Below, one piece after another: positions 24,942-36,779 of a DNA stretch of 64,000 bases (positions are counted from its first letter, which is position 1; each line of letters opens with the position of its first letter). Source of the DNA: Quillaja saponaria (lineage: Eukaryota; Streptophyta; Magnoliopsida; Fabales; Quillajaceae); the NCBI GenBank assembly GCA_029379385.1, contig CM055618.1:1436134-1500133 (forward strand), read 5' to 3'. Made by a program: the position numbers and the translations under genes. Below the pieces are notes generated by a model. It searched no databases. It was not told where the DNA came from and was given only the letters and a program-made list of their open reading frames with translations.

Positions 24942-25357
24942 GACTTTTATCTAGTTTATGTATTTGAGAGCAATTTTATAGGTTTAGGCCTCTTCAATGG
25001 AGATGATAAGAGCATCATGGGATTGTGAAGGGTTTTAAATATATGAGTAGACATAGTCTTTTAGGTAGGATGGAGGGCGTTTGTCCCGAATGGGTCGAGT
25101 AGTCGAAGAGGAAGTGTTAACATGGTTACTAGGTAAAGAAGGAATAATGTTAGTTGAGAGTGGATTAAACATTGATGGAGAGGAAGAAAAAGATGGTGAA
25201 ATGGGAGCCATTTCATAGTTGCTGGTAATGAGAGTTAGATTGTTAGACATTGAGGGTTGAGATATTACATTAGGTACGGGTAGATAGGTGAATCTAGGAA
25301 TAATGATTTAGGATAGACATCCGATGACTCTTCAGGTGGTAAGGTATCCTTCGTATT

Positions 25358-26424
25358 CTATGAAAACCATTCATCAAAAGTAGGAAAAGTAGCAATATAT
25401 GAATCATAAGATTGTGTAGTTATGGAATTTATTTGAGGTACACAAGGAAAATAATGTTCATTAAATACTATATAACGTGAAATATATATACTATAAGTGT
25501 GTGAATCTAAGCAACAATATCCTTTATGGAATGGACTATATCCTAAAAAGACATAATAAATGGTTTTTTTAGAACACTTATGTAGGAAAGTACTGAGAAC
25601 CAAAAATTCGTATACCAGAGTAATCAGGATTCTACCAAGAAAGTTTAAAATATAGAGTTTCCTTACCAATAGATGAGAGAGGAAATCGATTAATATGGTA
25701 AACAAGCAGTTAAGAAAGCATAAACCCAAAATTTAAAGGCGATTGACAACATGTTGATGTTTGCACTATCCATTTTGCTCTGGTGTGTGAGGATATGAGA
25801 GTTGTTGAGAAATACCATTATAAGCCTAGATGATTTGTAAATTTATTCCCAGTGAATTCACCACCACCATCATTTTGAAAATTTTTAATCTTCCTATCAA
25901 AATGTTTCTCAACAAATGCTAGAAATTTAATAAAACATGTATAAAATTCAGATTTATGTTTTAAAGGATACAACCATGTGTAATGATTAAAGTCATCAAC
26001 AAAAATTATATAATACTGAAATTTTTTAGAGGAAAGTGTAGGAGCAGGTCCCTATAAATTGCTATGAATTTTTCCTAAAGAAAAACTTGAAACAAAATCA
26101 GATTTATGAAAAGAAAGTATGCAACATTTTTTTAGTTGGCAACTGGTACATAAATTAATTTTTTGTTAACCAATTTGAAACATTGATAACTTTCTTATTT
26201 TTCAAAGTTTGCAAGAATTTTAAGTTGGGATGGCTTAAGTGACATATCATATCCACAAGATGCTTCTTTGATTGCAGCAAGAGCTTCAATTTTTCCCCCT
26301 TAAGCGCATACAAGTTCCATTGTTTATGTCCTTTGGCCATGGTCCTTTGTTTATGATCCCTAATGACAAAATAATTAGAGTTAAATTCAAAACTACAAGC
26401 ATTATCATCAATAAGTTGACTCAC
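25358..26424 (-). pseudogene. Copia integrase remnant
   Basis: The upstream part (about 26150-26424) contains a GAG-pre-integrase-like stretch (AKGHKQWNLYALKG, then MICHLSHPNLKFLQ with the HPN of the His-His-Cys-Cys domain). Around 25740-25790 a TPEQNG-like motif precedes the C-terminal region. The latter (25358-25729) shows the copia hallmark YYVFLGYSPFHKGYCCLDSH followed by YISRYIVFNEHYFP. Stops separate the blocks, so no working integrase is encoded. Confidence 0.68.
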
Positions 26425-26759
26425 AAATAAAAAATTCTTTTAAAATTTGGGCACTACCAATATATTGTCTAGGTGAAACTTACCTTGTGTGGTTCTAAGC
26501 AATGCTTTACCAATGTAGGTAATGGGTAAAGCTTGCCCATTCCCAACAAAAATTGTGTTAGTGCCAACGTAAGGTTTCAAATTTTTAAGTTACCTCCTTG
26601 GTTTTTTGTATGATTTGTTGCTCCAAAGTCAGTATAAGAGTTTGGATCATTGTCACCATTGAGATTCATTGTCGCCTATCCTTCTTGGATATTTTTATCT
26701 CCATTATTGTAATCATACCTGAAATAACACTTTTGTGGCAATATGATTTATTCTCCCAC

Positions 26760-27382
26760 AAATTTGAAAAGAATCTTTGTTTTGATGCTTTGATGGTCCA
26801 TTCCAATTATTATTGAAATTTGGTGGGACTCGGGTGTTTGAGGCTTGATAGTTATAATTGATGTTTGAACAATTTTGCATGAAATTGTTTGAGCCACATC
26901 CTCTGAAATTTCCTCTACCTCCACGCATATTTCTTCTTCTTCCTCGCTGGCTAAAAAAATGCAAAATTGTGATCAATGGAGGTTTTTTTTTTTTTTTTTT
27001 CAGTAAGGTAAACTTGTTCAAATTTTTGTAAAGACATGATAAATTTATTAAAGGAAGGATATGGAGGTTTCGATAAAACTGCTGTTTGGAATTCTTTGTA
27101 TTTGATTCCAAGTCCTTTTGCAATTTGTAATGGTTTGTCCATATCTGAGAGTGGCTTGCCAATGGATGCAAGTTTATCACAAATTTCTTTGAATTTTTTA
27201 ATGTATTCATCCAATGATATAGTCCCCTTTGATAAACCATAAATGTTGTTTTTCAATTGAGTCTCACTATGTTCGGTGTTAGGCAAGAGCTGGTCATGAA
27301 GAGCACTCCATATTGAGTAGGTTGTATCCTCTTCATATAATATCATGCTAAGAGTTTCTTCTTTCATGTTCCGACAAGCCAT
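26760..27382 (-). pseudogene. Copia gag (UBN2-like), frameshifted
   Basis: The main frame (27382 to about 26990) has TYSIWSALHDQLLPNTEHSE, the Leu/Lys-rich YIKKFKEICDKLASIGKPLS and the GLGIKYKEFQTAVLSKPPYP block typical of copia gag. At the poly-T run near 26983-27000 (poly-Lys in the protein) the frame slips. Downstream, in another frame, are the RRGRRRNMRGGRGNFRG basic stretch and a degenerate zinc knuckle, CGRINHIAT. Confidence 0.7.
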
Positions 27383-27953
27383 GAGGTAAGTAATCCATCA
27401 ATCAACATCCATTGCTCTGCATTTGGATTTTTGGCTTTGGTTCTAGCTGAATCGGTGACTTCATCAACTGGTTTTTGAGAGCTTGTGATATGATGTTCAA
27501 GGCTAAGGCTTTGAATCAATGGTAGGATTTGAGATTTTCAAAGGAGAAAATTTGTGGTTGAGAATTTGATTGAAACTAACCTAGAGCATTGGTAAAAGGA
27601 TTGAATGGAGAGTTTGGGTTCCTCAAAACACAAGGCATTTGAAGAATTCGACTCTGATACCATAATGAATTTTAACAAAGGAAGACTAAAGATAAATGAA
27701 TGAATTATATTTCTTCCCTTACCTTTGAATTTGAGTTTGTATACATATAAATATACAAGTAATCTATCGGTAACATACTTAATTTAGAAATGTCAATAAG
27801 GCTCTTTATTGTGATTTTATGATTTGACTCCATGAATCATGCCATAGTGAGATTATTTTTCAACGACTCTATTTTGATTTGTGACTCATTGCTTGATATA
27901 TCTTGATTTGATGCTATAATTGAGCCATTGTGATCTTGATGCTTTACAAACAC

Positions 27954-28360
27954 TACCACATACTTGTAAATCCACCACCTGATCACTTTCTAAACTTCTC
28001 TAAACTGCAGCTTTCTTAGCCCTATAATAAAACTTCATAATCCACCACTCTCTATTACTCATGGGTTTGATTGAAATGATATGATGTTGAAATTGAATTT
28101 CATTTTCTCTTTGGGTCTTAGTAAATTCTTTAACTTCTATTGGGGGCGAACAACATCCTTCTTTTCTTAATTTCCTAGCCTCTGTTTTCATGTTAATAAT
28201 CTTTTACACTTCGATTCTCCTCTATTTTACTCATCACTTTCGGGAAAACAAGGAAAAGAATAGTATAACAGAACTAGTTTTTTTCCTTTTTCTTTTAAAT
28301 AAAACAAAGCAATCAAATCAAAGAAGGAAATCAATCTCACATAGTTGGAGGAGGATCTAA
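27954..28360 (-). other. Probable far side of the Athila-like element beyond the copia insertion
   Basis: By position this continues the DNA interrupted at 23210. It has no clear domain. The minus-strand frame at 28000-28191 is basic and Glu-rich but matches nothing I know. Confidence 0.3.
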
Positions 28361-29940
28361 ATAAGAAAGATGGGGGTACCCATTATTACAACTTCATTAC
28401 CCAGAAAATAATATTATTTAATAATTGATTTGGAAACAAATATTATCTTTGGAAAATAAATTAGATACCTTGAACATGTATTTTTCTGAATGGAAATTTT
28501 TAAAAAATAATAATAATCTTAAAGTTCTACCTCAAATTAAAAGAATTAAATTATTAAAATGGGTACTATGGAAATATATTTAATCACTCCTTGAATTGTG
28601 ATTTTAACAAAGTACCACAACAAATGCTATATATTTAGCTCTCTTTCTCAACCTCCATTACATAGTTTTGAAATTGATAACAAGCAATTTCAACAATATA
28701 TATTTGCACTAATGGTGATATGAATCAAAATTCTTTATACCTCTTGAAATTCTACCATAAACAATGACAATCATAAAAAAATGAATGGATGAGTTCTTCG
28801 ATTCTTCAAGAATTCTTCCACCATCTTTTCTCCGCTGTCAAATATTGTGTTATGATAGAATTTTCAGGAAGTTTAAAGAATATTGGTGATTGTATTGATC
28901 GATCAATTCCACATGTATTTTTTTTTTTCAATTGCAACCTGTAGAAGGTGACCAACTAAAAGACAATGGAAGGAATAGAAAGGTATATTTAACTTCTTTT
29001 GATAATTGTGTTACATTAATCTTTTCAACTATTTTGGGACATTGAAAAATATTTAAATTACACTTATTTTCATCACATGAGCCCAAGTGTTAATCATTAT
29101 TTTATTGAGCTCTGTTGTACTTATTCGAATGTGTGGTAGTCACTATTTTAAATATACCTCACAGCTAAATTCAGCAAAAGAAAAAAAAATTATATTCCGT
29201 TTTATAATTCATAAACTAAAAAAAGAAATCAGTTTTATTACGGGACAGAGACTTGGATAGGATTGACAAAATTTATTTTTTCTTTTCATTATTAGGAAAG
29301 TACTGTTATAAAAATAATAACTTAAAAATGAATTTTGTTAATTGCATTTATGTTTTAAAAAATAATTTTATATTAATTTAATAATTCATTTTAAAATAAA
29401 AAAGAAATTTATATTAAATTGAATTGAACTAATTTCAATTCAAATCTCATATGGATTTGTTTCTTTTTGAGTGATTTACTTAGTTTTATATAAGAGGTTG
29501 GGTTAATGTCAAAAAATCATTTCATATATATTACTCAACATCCCCCTGATAAAACTTTTATAAAGCCAAAATGACTTTTATCTCTATAAAGATCCATATG
29601 GTACATATAATTAACTAGGATCAAATCTTATCAAAATAAAATAAAAAAAACTATAACTAGGATCAAATTAGTGTCCACATGTTATAATAAATAAATAAAA
29701 ATAAATTAAAGTATGGTGATTGTAAAGCCAAAATGACTTTTCTCTCTATAAAGCCAAAATGAGTTTTGGACTACGAACAGATAAATTTTGGCTGAACACA
29801 AGAAGATAAGATGAATAAGTTTGACACCTTGACACTTGAAACGTGATCTTTTAGATTACTAGAGACTATATTAGTTGCGTGTTAGGACTTATCTTTTTAT
29901 ATGAGATATAACAAGATATGACACGTGTTGAGAGGATGTC
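28361..29940. other. AT-rich DNA upstream of the defensin relic
   Basis: No gene is seen. A word TAAAGCCAAAATGACTTTT appears at 29561 and 29722, with a variant (ATAAAGCCAAAATGAGTTTT) at 29748. In two cases TCTCTATAAAG follows it, so this is a small dispersed duplication just 5' of the defensin promoter. Confidence 0.5.
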
Positions 29941-29952
29941 TTCCAATGCCAC

Positions 29953-29959
29953 TATATAA
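29953..29959 (+). promoter_or_regulatory. TATA box of the defensin relic
   Basis: TATATAA lies 97 bases before the ATG at 30056, in a less AT-rich setting (ACTATATAAGTGCC). This is a normal position for a plant defensin promoter. An ACACGTG element (29920-29926), which contains the G-box core, lies about 30 bases further upstream. Confidence 0.5.
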
Positions 29960-30055
29960 GTGCCACAACGTAACACGAGCCATCTACCCTTCCCTTTTGA
30001 ATTACTTACTACTACCTACTACTGCTTACTCGTCCACAATTCAGTTCAATCGATC

Positions 30056-30253
30056 ATGGAGAGAAAACACTAGGGCTGTTCTTGATGCTTCTCATTGTCT
30101 TGGCTGCAGGTAAATTATTCACTTACTATATATCTGATATATTTTTGTATAATTATTTCATATTTCACAATTTCAGTAATTCGTGATTGTTAATATGTAA
30201 TATGTAATAATTTCTTATATTTCTAACATAATGAAGCTTCATATTATATATAA

Positions 30254-30304
<51 letters not shown>

Positions 30305-30755
30305 TTGCTGCCAAAAGTATTGTTTGAATATGGTATAAAAATTAGATTTTAGGTCCTTCTAAGGCGTAAAAGCTAGGTTCTTATTTGGTCCATCTAATGC
30401 TCCAACACTTTAACCAAGTGCCTCACAATCCGCTGTGCTTAAATTTAATTCATGTTTTCATTGCTAACATAATAAAACTTCACATAACATTATATTATAT
30501 TATATATAAGTAAATAAGTCACTTATTTTAATATCAATTAATTAATCTATATTTTAAAATTATTTATTTTTAATAGATAGAAGTCAGTGTAAGTAAATAT
30601 GTTTTAAATTTTTATTATTATTATAGTAAATAAATGCTTATATTTATGCAGAAGAGACGGTTATGAGGAGTGAGGCAAAGACTTGTGAGGTACCAAGTGG
30701 AAAATTCAGTGGACGATGCAAAGGCTTGAAATGCTTTTGCACCAAAGTTTGTTAA
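30056..30755 (+). pseudogene. Plant defensin (gamma-thionin) relic, two exons, frameshifted and with a shortened cysteine core
   Basis: Exon 1 is 30056-30109 (donor GCAG/GTAAAT), exon 2 30652-30755 (acceptor ATGCAG). This matches the usual plant defensin structure: signal-peptide exon, one intron, mature-peptide exon. After ATG GAG AGA the frame is broken: a run of four A leads to a stop at codon 6. With the frame one base over, a signal peptide LGLFLMLLIVLAA is read straight into exon 2. Exon 2 encodes a short propeptide, KTCE at the mature start, KFSGRCKG, and ends CFCTKVC with stop TAA. That is five cysteines where the family has eight: the first and the last four by spacing. About 22 residues of the middle, with cysteines 2 to 4, are absent. 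Defensins are secreted peptides of plant immunity. This copy can hardly fold as one, so pseudogene is the best call. The single-base loss could be a sequencing error; the core loss is unlikely to be. Confidence 0.72.
30256..30302 (+). repeat. (AT)n microsatellite in the defensin intron
   Basis: A nearly pure AT run of about 47 bases inside the intron between the two defensin exons. Confidence 0.9.
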
Positions 30756-30902
30756 GTGAAGACTTCAATTCTAGCTCCTTGCTAGAAGGGAAACATATAT
30801 ACTCGATCCTGTAATAACTAAATAAATGTACTAAATAAATTAATCATACTACAAGACCTCTTGTAGATGATGTCTTTGAGGGATTGAGTATACTATGTAT
30901 AT

Positions 30903-30908
30903 AATAAA
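30903..30908 (+). terminator. Polyadenylation signal of the defensin relic
   Basis: AATAAA lies about 150 bases after the stop codon, in AT-rich DNA. The position fits a plant 3' UTR. Confidence 0.4.
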
Positions 30909-30909
30909 G

Positions 30910-31379
30910 CACTAGTTTTATTTAATTGCTTAGCCTCTCTCTATCTCTCTTCATATTTTATTTTTTTAGAATTATTTTTTCCTCATGTTTGTTTTGGTTC
31001 AATATGTAAAGCCTACTCAACACTAGACCACATAATAGAGGCAATTAATTCTTTCATTTTTAATAAATCCTAACCCTTTATTTATTTATTTTTTTTTAAC
31101 AACAAAGCAATCAATTTTATAGATAATGAGTTAAAATTTTTGTAAGTGATATCAATATATAAAATAAAATTTTACAACGTAAAATATTTAGTTTTAAACT
31201 TGTTAATTGATTTTATGAGGTTTTATTTTTATATAACCAACTATTTTAATAAAAATAATAATTATATTACTAATGCCAACTTTAATCAATTCAATTTATC
31301 CGATATCTGCATGTAATTTTGTTATATTAATTTAAAATGTAAAAGAAATTAAAATGTTAGTGATGGGATTCTTACTTGA
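30910..31379. other. AT-rich intergenic DNA
   Basis: Nothing recognisable apart from a short CTCTCTAT run at 30935-30950. Confidence 0.4.
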
Positions 31380-31700
31380 TTTTGAGTTAGAAAGGAAGCA
31401 TTAAAAAGTACTTTAAAAAGTTTAAATACAAATAACGTTAAGGACTTATAAAATTTTATTTTGCTATCAAATAAAAAAAATTACTCTATATTGAGTTAGA
31501 AGGGAATCATTAAAAACCAATTCAAAAAATTGAACTACAGATAAGGTTAAGGACGTATAAAATTTTATTTTGCTAGCAAATAAAAAAATTTACATGATTT
31601 TTGGTTAGAAAGGAATCATTAACTGCCACTTCCAAAGGTTTAACTACAAATAATGTTAAGGACTTGAAATTTTTTATTTTGCTATCAAATAAAGATTTAT
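31380..31700 (+). repeat. Three tandem units of about 110 bases
   Basis: Units begin near 31381, 31491 and 31601 with TTGAGTTAGAAAGG or a variant. Each contains GGAATCATTAA, a TTAACTACAAATAA block, GTTAAGGACTTATAAAATTT and TTTTGCTATCAAATAAA. Spacing is 109 and 110 bases. The units differ by scattered changes, so the array is not young. Confidence 0.8.
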
Positions 31701-32730
31701 TTCTTAAAATTTAATTTAATTTTATGCATATGATATGTATATATTTTCAATTGTTCCCTAATATAATAAAGCATGGAAATATCTCGTCGGTTCTCTAAGT
31801 TGTTGGCAAGGGCAGACTCAGTGAGGTCAGCTGATCACACTGACTCTTAAAAATTATCATATAAGTATAGATTAATTATAAAATTGACCTCATAGAATTA
31901 CATAATTTTTTTTTTTTTTTGACCTCACTAAATTTCAAAAAATAAGTAGTCCAAAGATTATTGGCCCACAAATAAATCAACAAGATAAAGTTTAACATAC
32001 TTTAAGTTAACTTGGCCTAAAGTCAACTAAATAAAATAAAAACTAAAACTAAAATGGTTCAAATAAAATAAAAGCTAAAACTAAAAAGTAAAACAATCTC
32101 TTCTTCTACCTCTAGGATGAATCTAATGTGAAGGAATGAATCATCAGCTATACCATGAGTGTGAGAAAGAATTTTCAAGGTTATCTCCAAAATCACAAGA
32201 GAGGCACTGTTTTTATTGTCCCCTCTAAGCCATCTTCTAATTCTAATTAAATATTTTTCTCAAATATAAATTTTTTTATCTGAATTTTTCAATTTTGTCC
32301 CTATAATAAATTTCTTTAAGATAAAAATTAAATTAACAAGTATTAATTAAATTATACTTTAAATTTAACAATTTGGTACTTAACTTTTAAAATTTACTAA
32401 AAATTTAGCAAGAAAAAACATATTCAATTTTTTTAAAAAATCTATTTATTTATTTTTTTAATTTAAACTCATGACACTTGGTAACAAATTCTATATTATT
32501 ATATTATAAATATACAGTCCCTTCAACTACAAAACTTTTGAAGGTGCCACTTGTACCAAGAATTTGATATTGAATCTTGTCTCTAGGAGGGTGGTTTATT
32601 GGAAAGGAGAAAGAGCTACCTTCTATTGTGTAACTTATAAGCCCAACTGAGCCTATGAACCAAACTTGTCCATACGATTCAGTAAATTTTATTGCATGAA
32701 ACAAACTTAATAAAAAAATTTGTTGTGTGC
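31701..32730. other. AT-rich DNA, no gene recognised
   Basis: A poly-T run at about 31908-31921 and many poly-A runs. The minus-strand frame at 32504-32746 (about 80 codons) shows no domain I know. Confidence 0.4.
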
Positions 32731-35700
32731 TATAATATATATTCAACTCAACTAAGCCTTAAATTCCAACTAGTTGGGATCAGCTATATGAATTATTTTT
32801 CTACATTCAAATTTAATCCAATGTATCATTTTCAGTAATGCCTAGTGCATTTTTATCCTTTGTAATGACTGCCCCCATTAAGTTTCTATCTCCCTTTTAC
32901 CATGTCTAACACCTACTACTTACACCAAGTCACCTTTCCTGACTAAGTAGTATATTGGCCGACATCAAATATGTTCAAACCAACGTAAACAATTCTCTCT
33001 CATTTTATCTTCAATGGGTGCTACCTTAACTTTCCTGCGAATCTCCTCATTTCGTATTCTATCTTTTCTTGTATGTCTAATCATCTATCTCAATATTTGC
33101 ATTTCAGTTACTCCCATCTTATGAGAGTATTGTTTTTTAACTACCCAACATTCGGAATCATACATAGCTGGTCTCACTATCATCATATAAAATTTTTCCT
33201 TTTAATATATTCGGTATTTTAGGGTATCTTAAAACTCCCAAAGCACTTTGTCACTTCATCCATCCTACCTTAATTCTATGGTTTACATTATGTTTAATTG
33301 TGCCATATTTTTGTATAAATTAACCTAAATACTTAACACACATCCTTTGTAGAGATTGTTTGACCATCCAAAGTTATTTCAATTGGGCCTCCTCTACCGT
33401 GACTAAAATTGCACTCGTTATACTCAGTTTCCATCCGACTCTACCTAAATCATTTAGGTTCAAAAGCATTCCTCCATAATTTTAGTTTAGAATTTAAACC
33501 TTCTTTAGTTTGTCTGCCAATACGATGTTATCGACAAACAACATGCACCATGGAGCTATATCCTGAATAGTATAAGTAAGTTCATTCACGACTAAAGCAA
33601 ATAGATAGGGACTTAAGGTTGAACCTTGGTGGACACCTATTTTGATTGGAAACTTTCTATTTATACCACCTACTGTTTGCACCCTAGTTATTAATCCCTT
33701 ATACTTATACTTTATAATTTTACATATTTAGCTGGAACTTTCTTCTTCTCAAGAACCCACCACAAAACTTGTCTCGGCACCTTAACATGTACTATTTTTT
33801 AAATCAATAAAAGCCATGTGAAGATCTTTTTTTTCCTACATTTCTCCATTAATCTCCTAAATAAGAAAATAACCTCCATTGTATATCTTCCAGGGATAAA
33901 TTCAAATTGATTATCAGAAACTAAAGTCTCATTCTTAAGCCTACGATTAATCAGCCATTCCCACATCTTCATCGCATGATTGATAAGTTTTATTAGATGA
34001 TAATTCGTGCAATTTTGTATATCTTATTTATTCATATAAATAGTAATCAGTGTACTCTTCTTTCATTCATCGTGTATTTTTTTGGTCACTAAAATCTTGT
34101 TAAAAAGATTTATGAGCCAGGTTAAGTCAACATCTCTTAGGCATCTCCACACTTCTATGGGAATATCATCCTGTCTCATTGCCTTATCATTTTTCATCTT
34201 GTGAATAGCTTCTTTAATCTCCTGTACTTTAATTCGACAAATAAATCTACTGTTCATATCATCAAAGGCATCATTTAGCTCTCTGACTGCAACACTTGAA
34301 TCTCCATTAAATAATGTATCAAAGTAAATATGCCATCTCTCAATAATCTCATCTTCCTTAACTAAAATCTTGTCTCCCTTATCCTTAATACACTTAATAC
34401 GAGTCAAATCTCTAGTATGTCTCTCTCTTTGTTTGACAAGTCTATAAATATCATTCTCTCCATCCTTTATCCTTAACTTTTAGTGAAGTCATTCACAAGC
34501 CTTTCCTCTAGCTTCCTTAACCTCTTTCTCAACATCTTTTCTAACTTGTCCAAACAACTATAATTATACTTATTTTTACGTTAGTGTAATCTTTTATAAC
34601 ACTCTTTTTTTGTTTTAATAGTTTGTTGAACTTCGTCATTTCACCATCATGTCTCCTTAGTTGGTAGTCAATGTCCTCCACTTTCTTCTAACACTTCTCT
34701 AGCCGTATTCCACCATCTTATCCTAAAATCTTATTAAGCTCGCCCTCCACAACTTTTGAGTCGCCATGTATCATCTTTTCTTTAAAAATGACAATTTTTT
34801 CTTCATTTAAACTCTACCATCTAGTCTTACTACTCCTATTACCTCTATGTTTTTTCTTCCATTGCTTAGCACCAACATCTACAGCCAAAAGTTTGTGTTG
34901 AGACATTAAACCATTTGCTGGGTATAACTTTACAATTCTTACAAGACACTATCAACCTTCCTAGTTAAAACAAAATATATTTGGCTCTTCTTATGTTAGC
35001 TACTAAAGGTGACTAGGTGTGATTCTCGTTTCTTAAAGAAAGTGTCGGCTAGAATCAAGTTGTAGTCAACTAGAAAATCCAAAGTAAACTCTCCACCCTC
35101 ATTCCTATCTCCATAACCATAACTCCTATGAACTCTCTTGAAACCCTCGATAGTGCTTCCCACATGGTCGTTCAATTCTCCTCCTTGAACTATCTCATCT
35201 AAGTCTTCCCAAAAAGCCTTATTTGTAGCTTATTCTAATCCCATTTGTGAGTCGTAGGCACTAATGACATTAAAAGCCTCCTCATTTATCATCAATTTCA
35301 CTAAAATTATTTTATCATATTTTCTCTTGATTTCTACAATCTTGTTCTTGAAATTTTCATCTACAGTAATCACAACTCCATTCTAATTTCTATTCTTACT
35401 AACATACCACATTTTGAACCCCATTCTCTTTATATCTATAGCCTTTTCTCTTACCCACTTAGTTTCTTGCAAGAAAGCAATATTGACCCTCTTTCTACTC
35501 ATAGTATCTACTAGCTCTCTTAATTACCAGTAAGAGTCCCTATGTTTCAAGTAGCCATGCGAATCTTTTCTTATACTAGCTTCTATATTTACACCTGCCC
35601 TCAATGTGAGAACCCTTGCTTATTTTGCACCACATCGGGACATCGATGTGACGCACCATTAAGAATGTGATAACTTAACCCTTGCTTATTTCTTATTATA

Positions 35701-35798
35701 CTTAGGGTTCGATGTAGTGCATCACTAAAAGGGTTATGCTGCAACAAATATTCAATAGGATTTATCTTATTGGGTTTGACTAGTTATATAATATATAT
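32731..35798 (-). mobile_element. RTE-type LINE, near full length, inactive
   Basis: The element body is 32743-35786 on the minus strand. From its 5' end: a leader (about 35590-35760), the AP-endonuclease domain (35300-35560; VNIAFLQETKWVREKAIDIK and FNVISAYDSQMGLE), then a linker (34063-34407; KCIKDKGDKILVKEDEI and WHIYFDTLFNGD). RT core blocks follow at 33490-33720 (PIKIGVHQGSTLSPYLFALV, then WCMLFVDNIVLADKL), and the 3' end reads AGGCTTAGTTGAGTTGA, the TTGAG-repeat tail typical of plant RTE. TATAATATATAT lies on both sides (32731-32742 and 35787-35798) and may be a target duplication, though it is low complexity. The catalytic loop reads FVDN where FADD is expected, and stops are frequent. 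Confidence 0.78.
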
Positions 35799-36277
35799 AT
35801 TTAATTAATTTATTATTTAAAAGAATAAAAAATTTGCCCCACCTTCTTGCCTTAGTTTTGTAGACAGCCCACCAATCAATTCGTTCCTTTTTTTTTTTTT
35901 TTTTTTTTTTTTTCAAAGGATAGGGTTTGCAGTATACTTGTACTATCTATGTCTCCAACACAAATGATTCATTCAAAGTTAATCGCGACTTATGCTTAAT
36001 TTCTATTAGCCCATACTTCAGATCAACTCTTATGCCGTGTTTAATGGAGTCATACCAATGACATTCGAATAAGATATATTAGAGATGACATATAGAAATG
36101 TAATTAATATCACAATATCAACTTACACACATTAACTTACAAGATTTTTAAGCCATCCAACAAACATAGTTTTGCGCAACTTCTCTAGTTCTTCATCCGT
36201 AATTGATGAATTACGTTGATCATAATTTGTTCAAATTGTCTACAATGATAACCATGCATTAGTTGTAGAAAGATAGA
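35799..36277. other. Intergenic DNA with a long poly-T run
   Basis: A run of about 26 T lies at 35888-35913. It could be the tail of an inserted minus-strand retrocopy, but no matching body was found. The rest shows no gene. Confidence 0.4.
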
Positions 36278-36540
36278 GCTCACTACAAGAAAATTCAGTC
36301 CAATTCCGATCTCTGATAGCTATCGTAGACTGCGAGCAGTCTCAAATACCCTAGTGTCTAATGCTATATATTGGAGACCACACGGTCTCGGATATTATTA
36401 GAGACTACCCTAGTATCTAATGCAATATATCAGAGACCACACAGTCTCGGATACTATTAGAGATTGCAATTTTTATTATTAGAGACCGCATTGTGTGGTC
36501 TTTGTTTTGATATCCATTACTTGAAATATTCTTTTTAGAG
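36278..36540 (+). mobile_element. CACTA (En/Spm) transposon end with subterminal repeats
   Basis: CACTACAAGAAAATTC at 36281 is the canonical CACTA terminal inverted repeat. It is followed by subterminal repeats with GAGACCACACGGTCTC-type inverted words. Two direct units of 59 bases start at 36349 and 36408 (CCCTAGTGTCTAATGC and CCCTAGTATCTAATGC). The trinucleotide GCT precedes the terminus. I could not find the opposite end (TTCTTGTAGTG) in the window. Confidence 0.7.
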
Positions 36541-36779
36541 ATTGTCTTTAATAATAATGATTTTTTAAATTAAAAAAAAAACCTTTTTATGATCATGATC
36601 TGTTAGTAAATTGAATTTTGATTTAATTCAAACATGTACAAAAAAATGTTGAATTAAATTAAGCAAACCAAATTTATTGTGTTAATATAATTAAAATAAT
36701 TACGCACCATTCAAAAAACATTAAACTTAGTTGTTTTAATTCAAAATCTATTCTTTTTCTACCTCCAGCACTATTCGAG

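Larger units (their letters stand above)
23211..27953 (-). mobile_element. Complete but inactive copia LTR retrotransposon with 5-bp target duplications
   Basis: The left LTR (3' LTR of this minus-strand element) is 23216-23522 and the right LTR (5' LTR) is 27663-27948. Both run from TAATGAATTTTAACAAAGGA to GATGCTTTACA in plus orientation. Flanking AACAC (23211-23215 and 27949-27953) is a 5-bp target duplication. A primer-binding site for initiator-Met tRNA (TGGTATCAGAGTCG on the minus strand, 27649-27662) abuts the 5' LTR, and a purine tract abuts the 3' LTR. Gag, integrase, reverse transcriptase and RNase H follow in copia order, all with breaks. The LTRs differ mainly by an (AC)n run and scattered changes. 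Confidence 0.85.

Noticed and set aside
35888..35913. Poly-T run as the tail of a minus-strand processed pseudogene
   Set aside because: No coding sequence or target duplication could be found next to it.
36290..36520. Direct repeats with GAGACC and GGTCTC words as a CRISPR-like or regulatory array
   Set aside because: They are the subterminal repeats of the adjacent CACTA end, and the organism is a plant.
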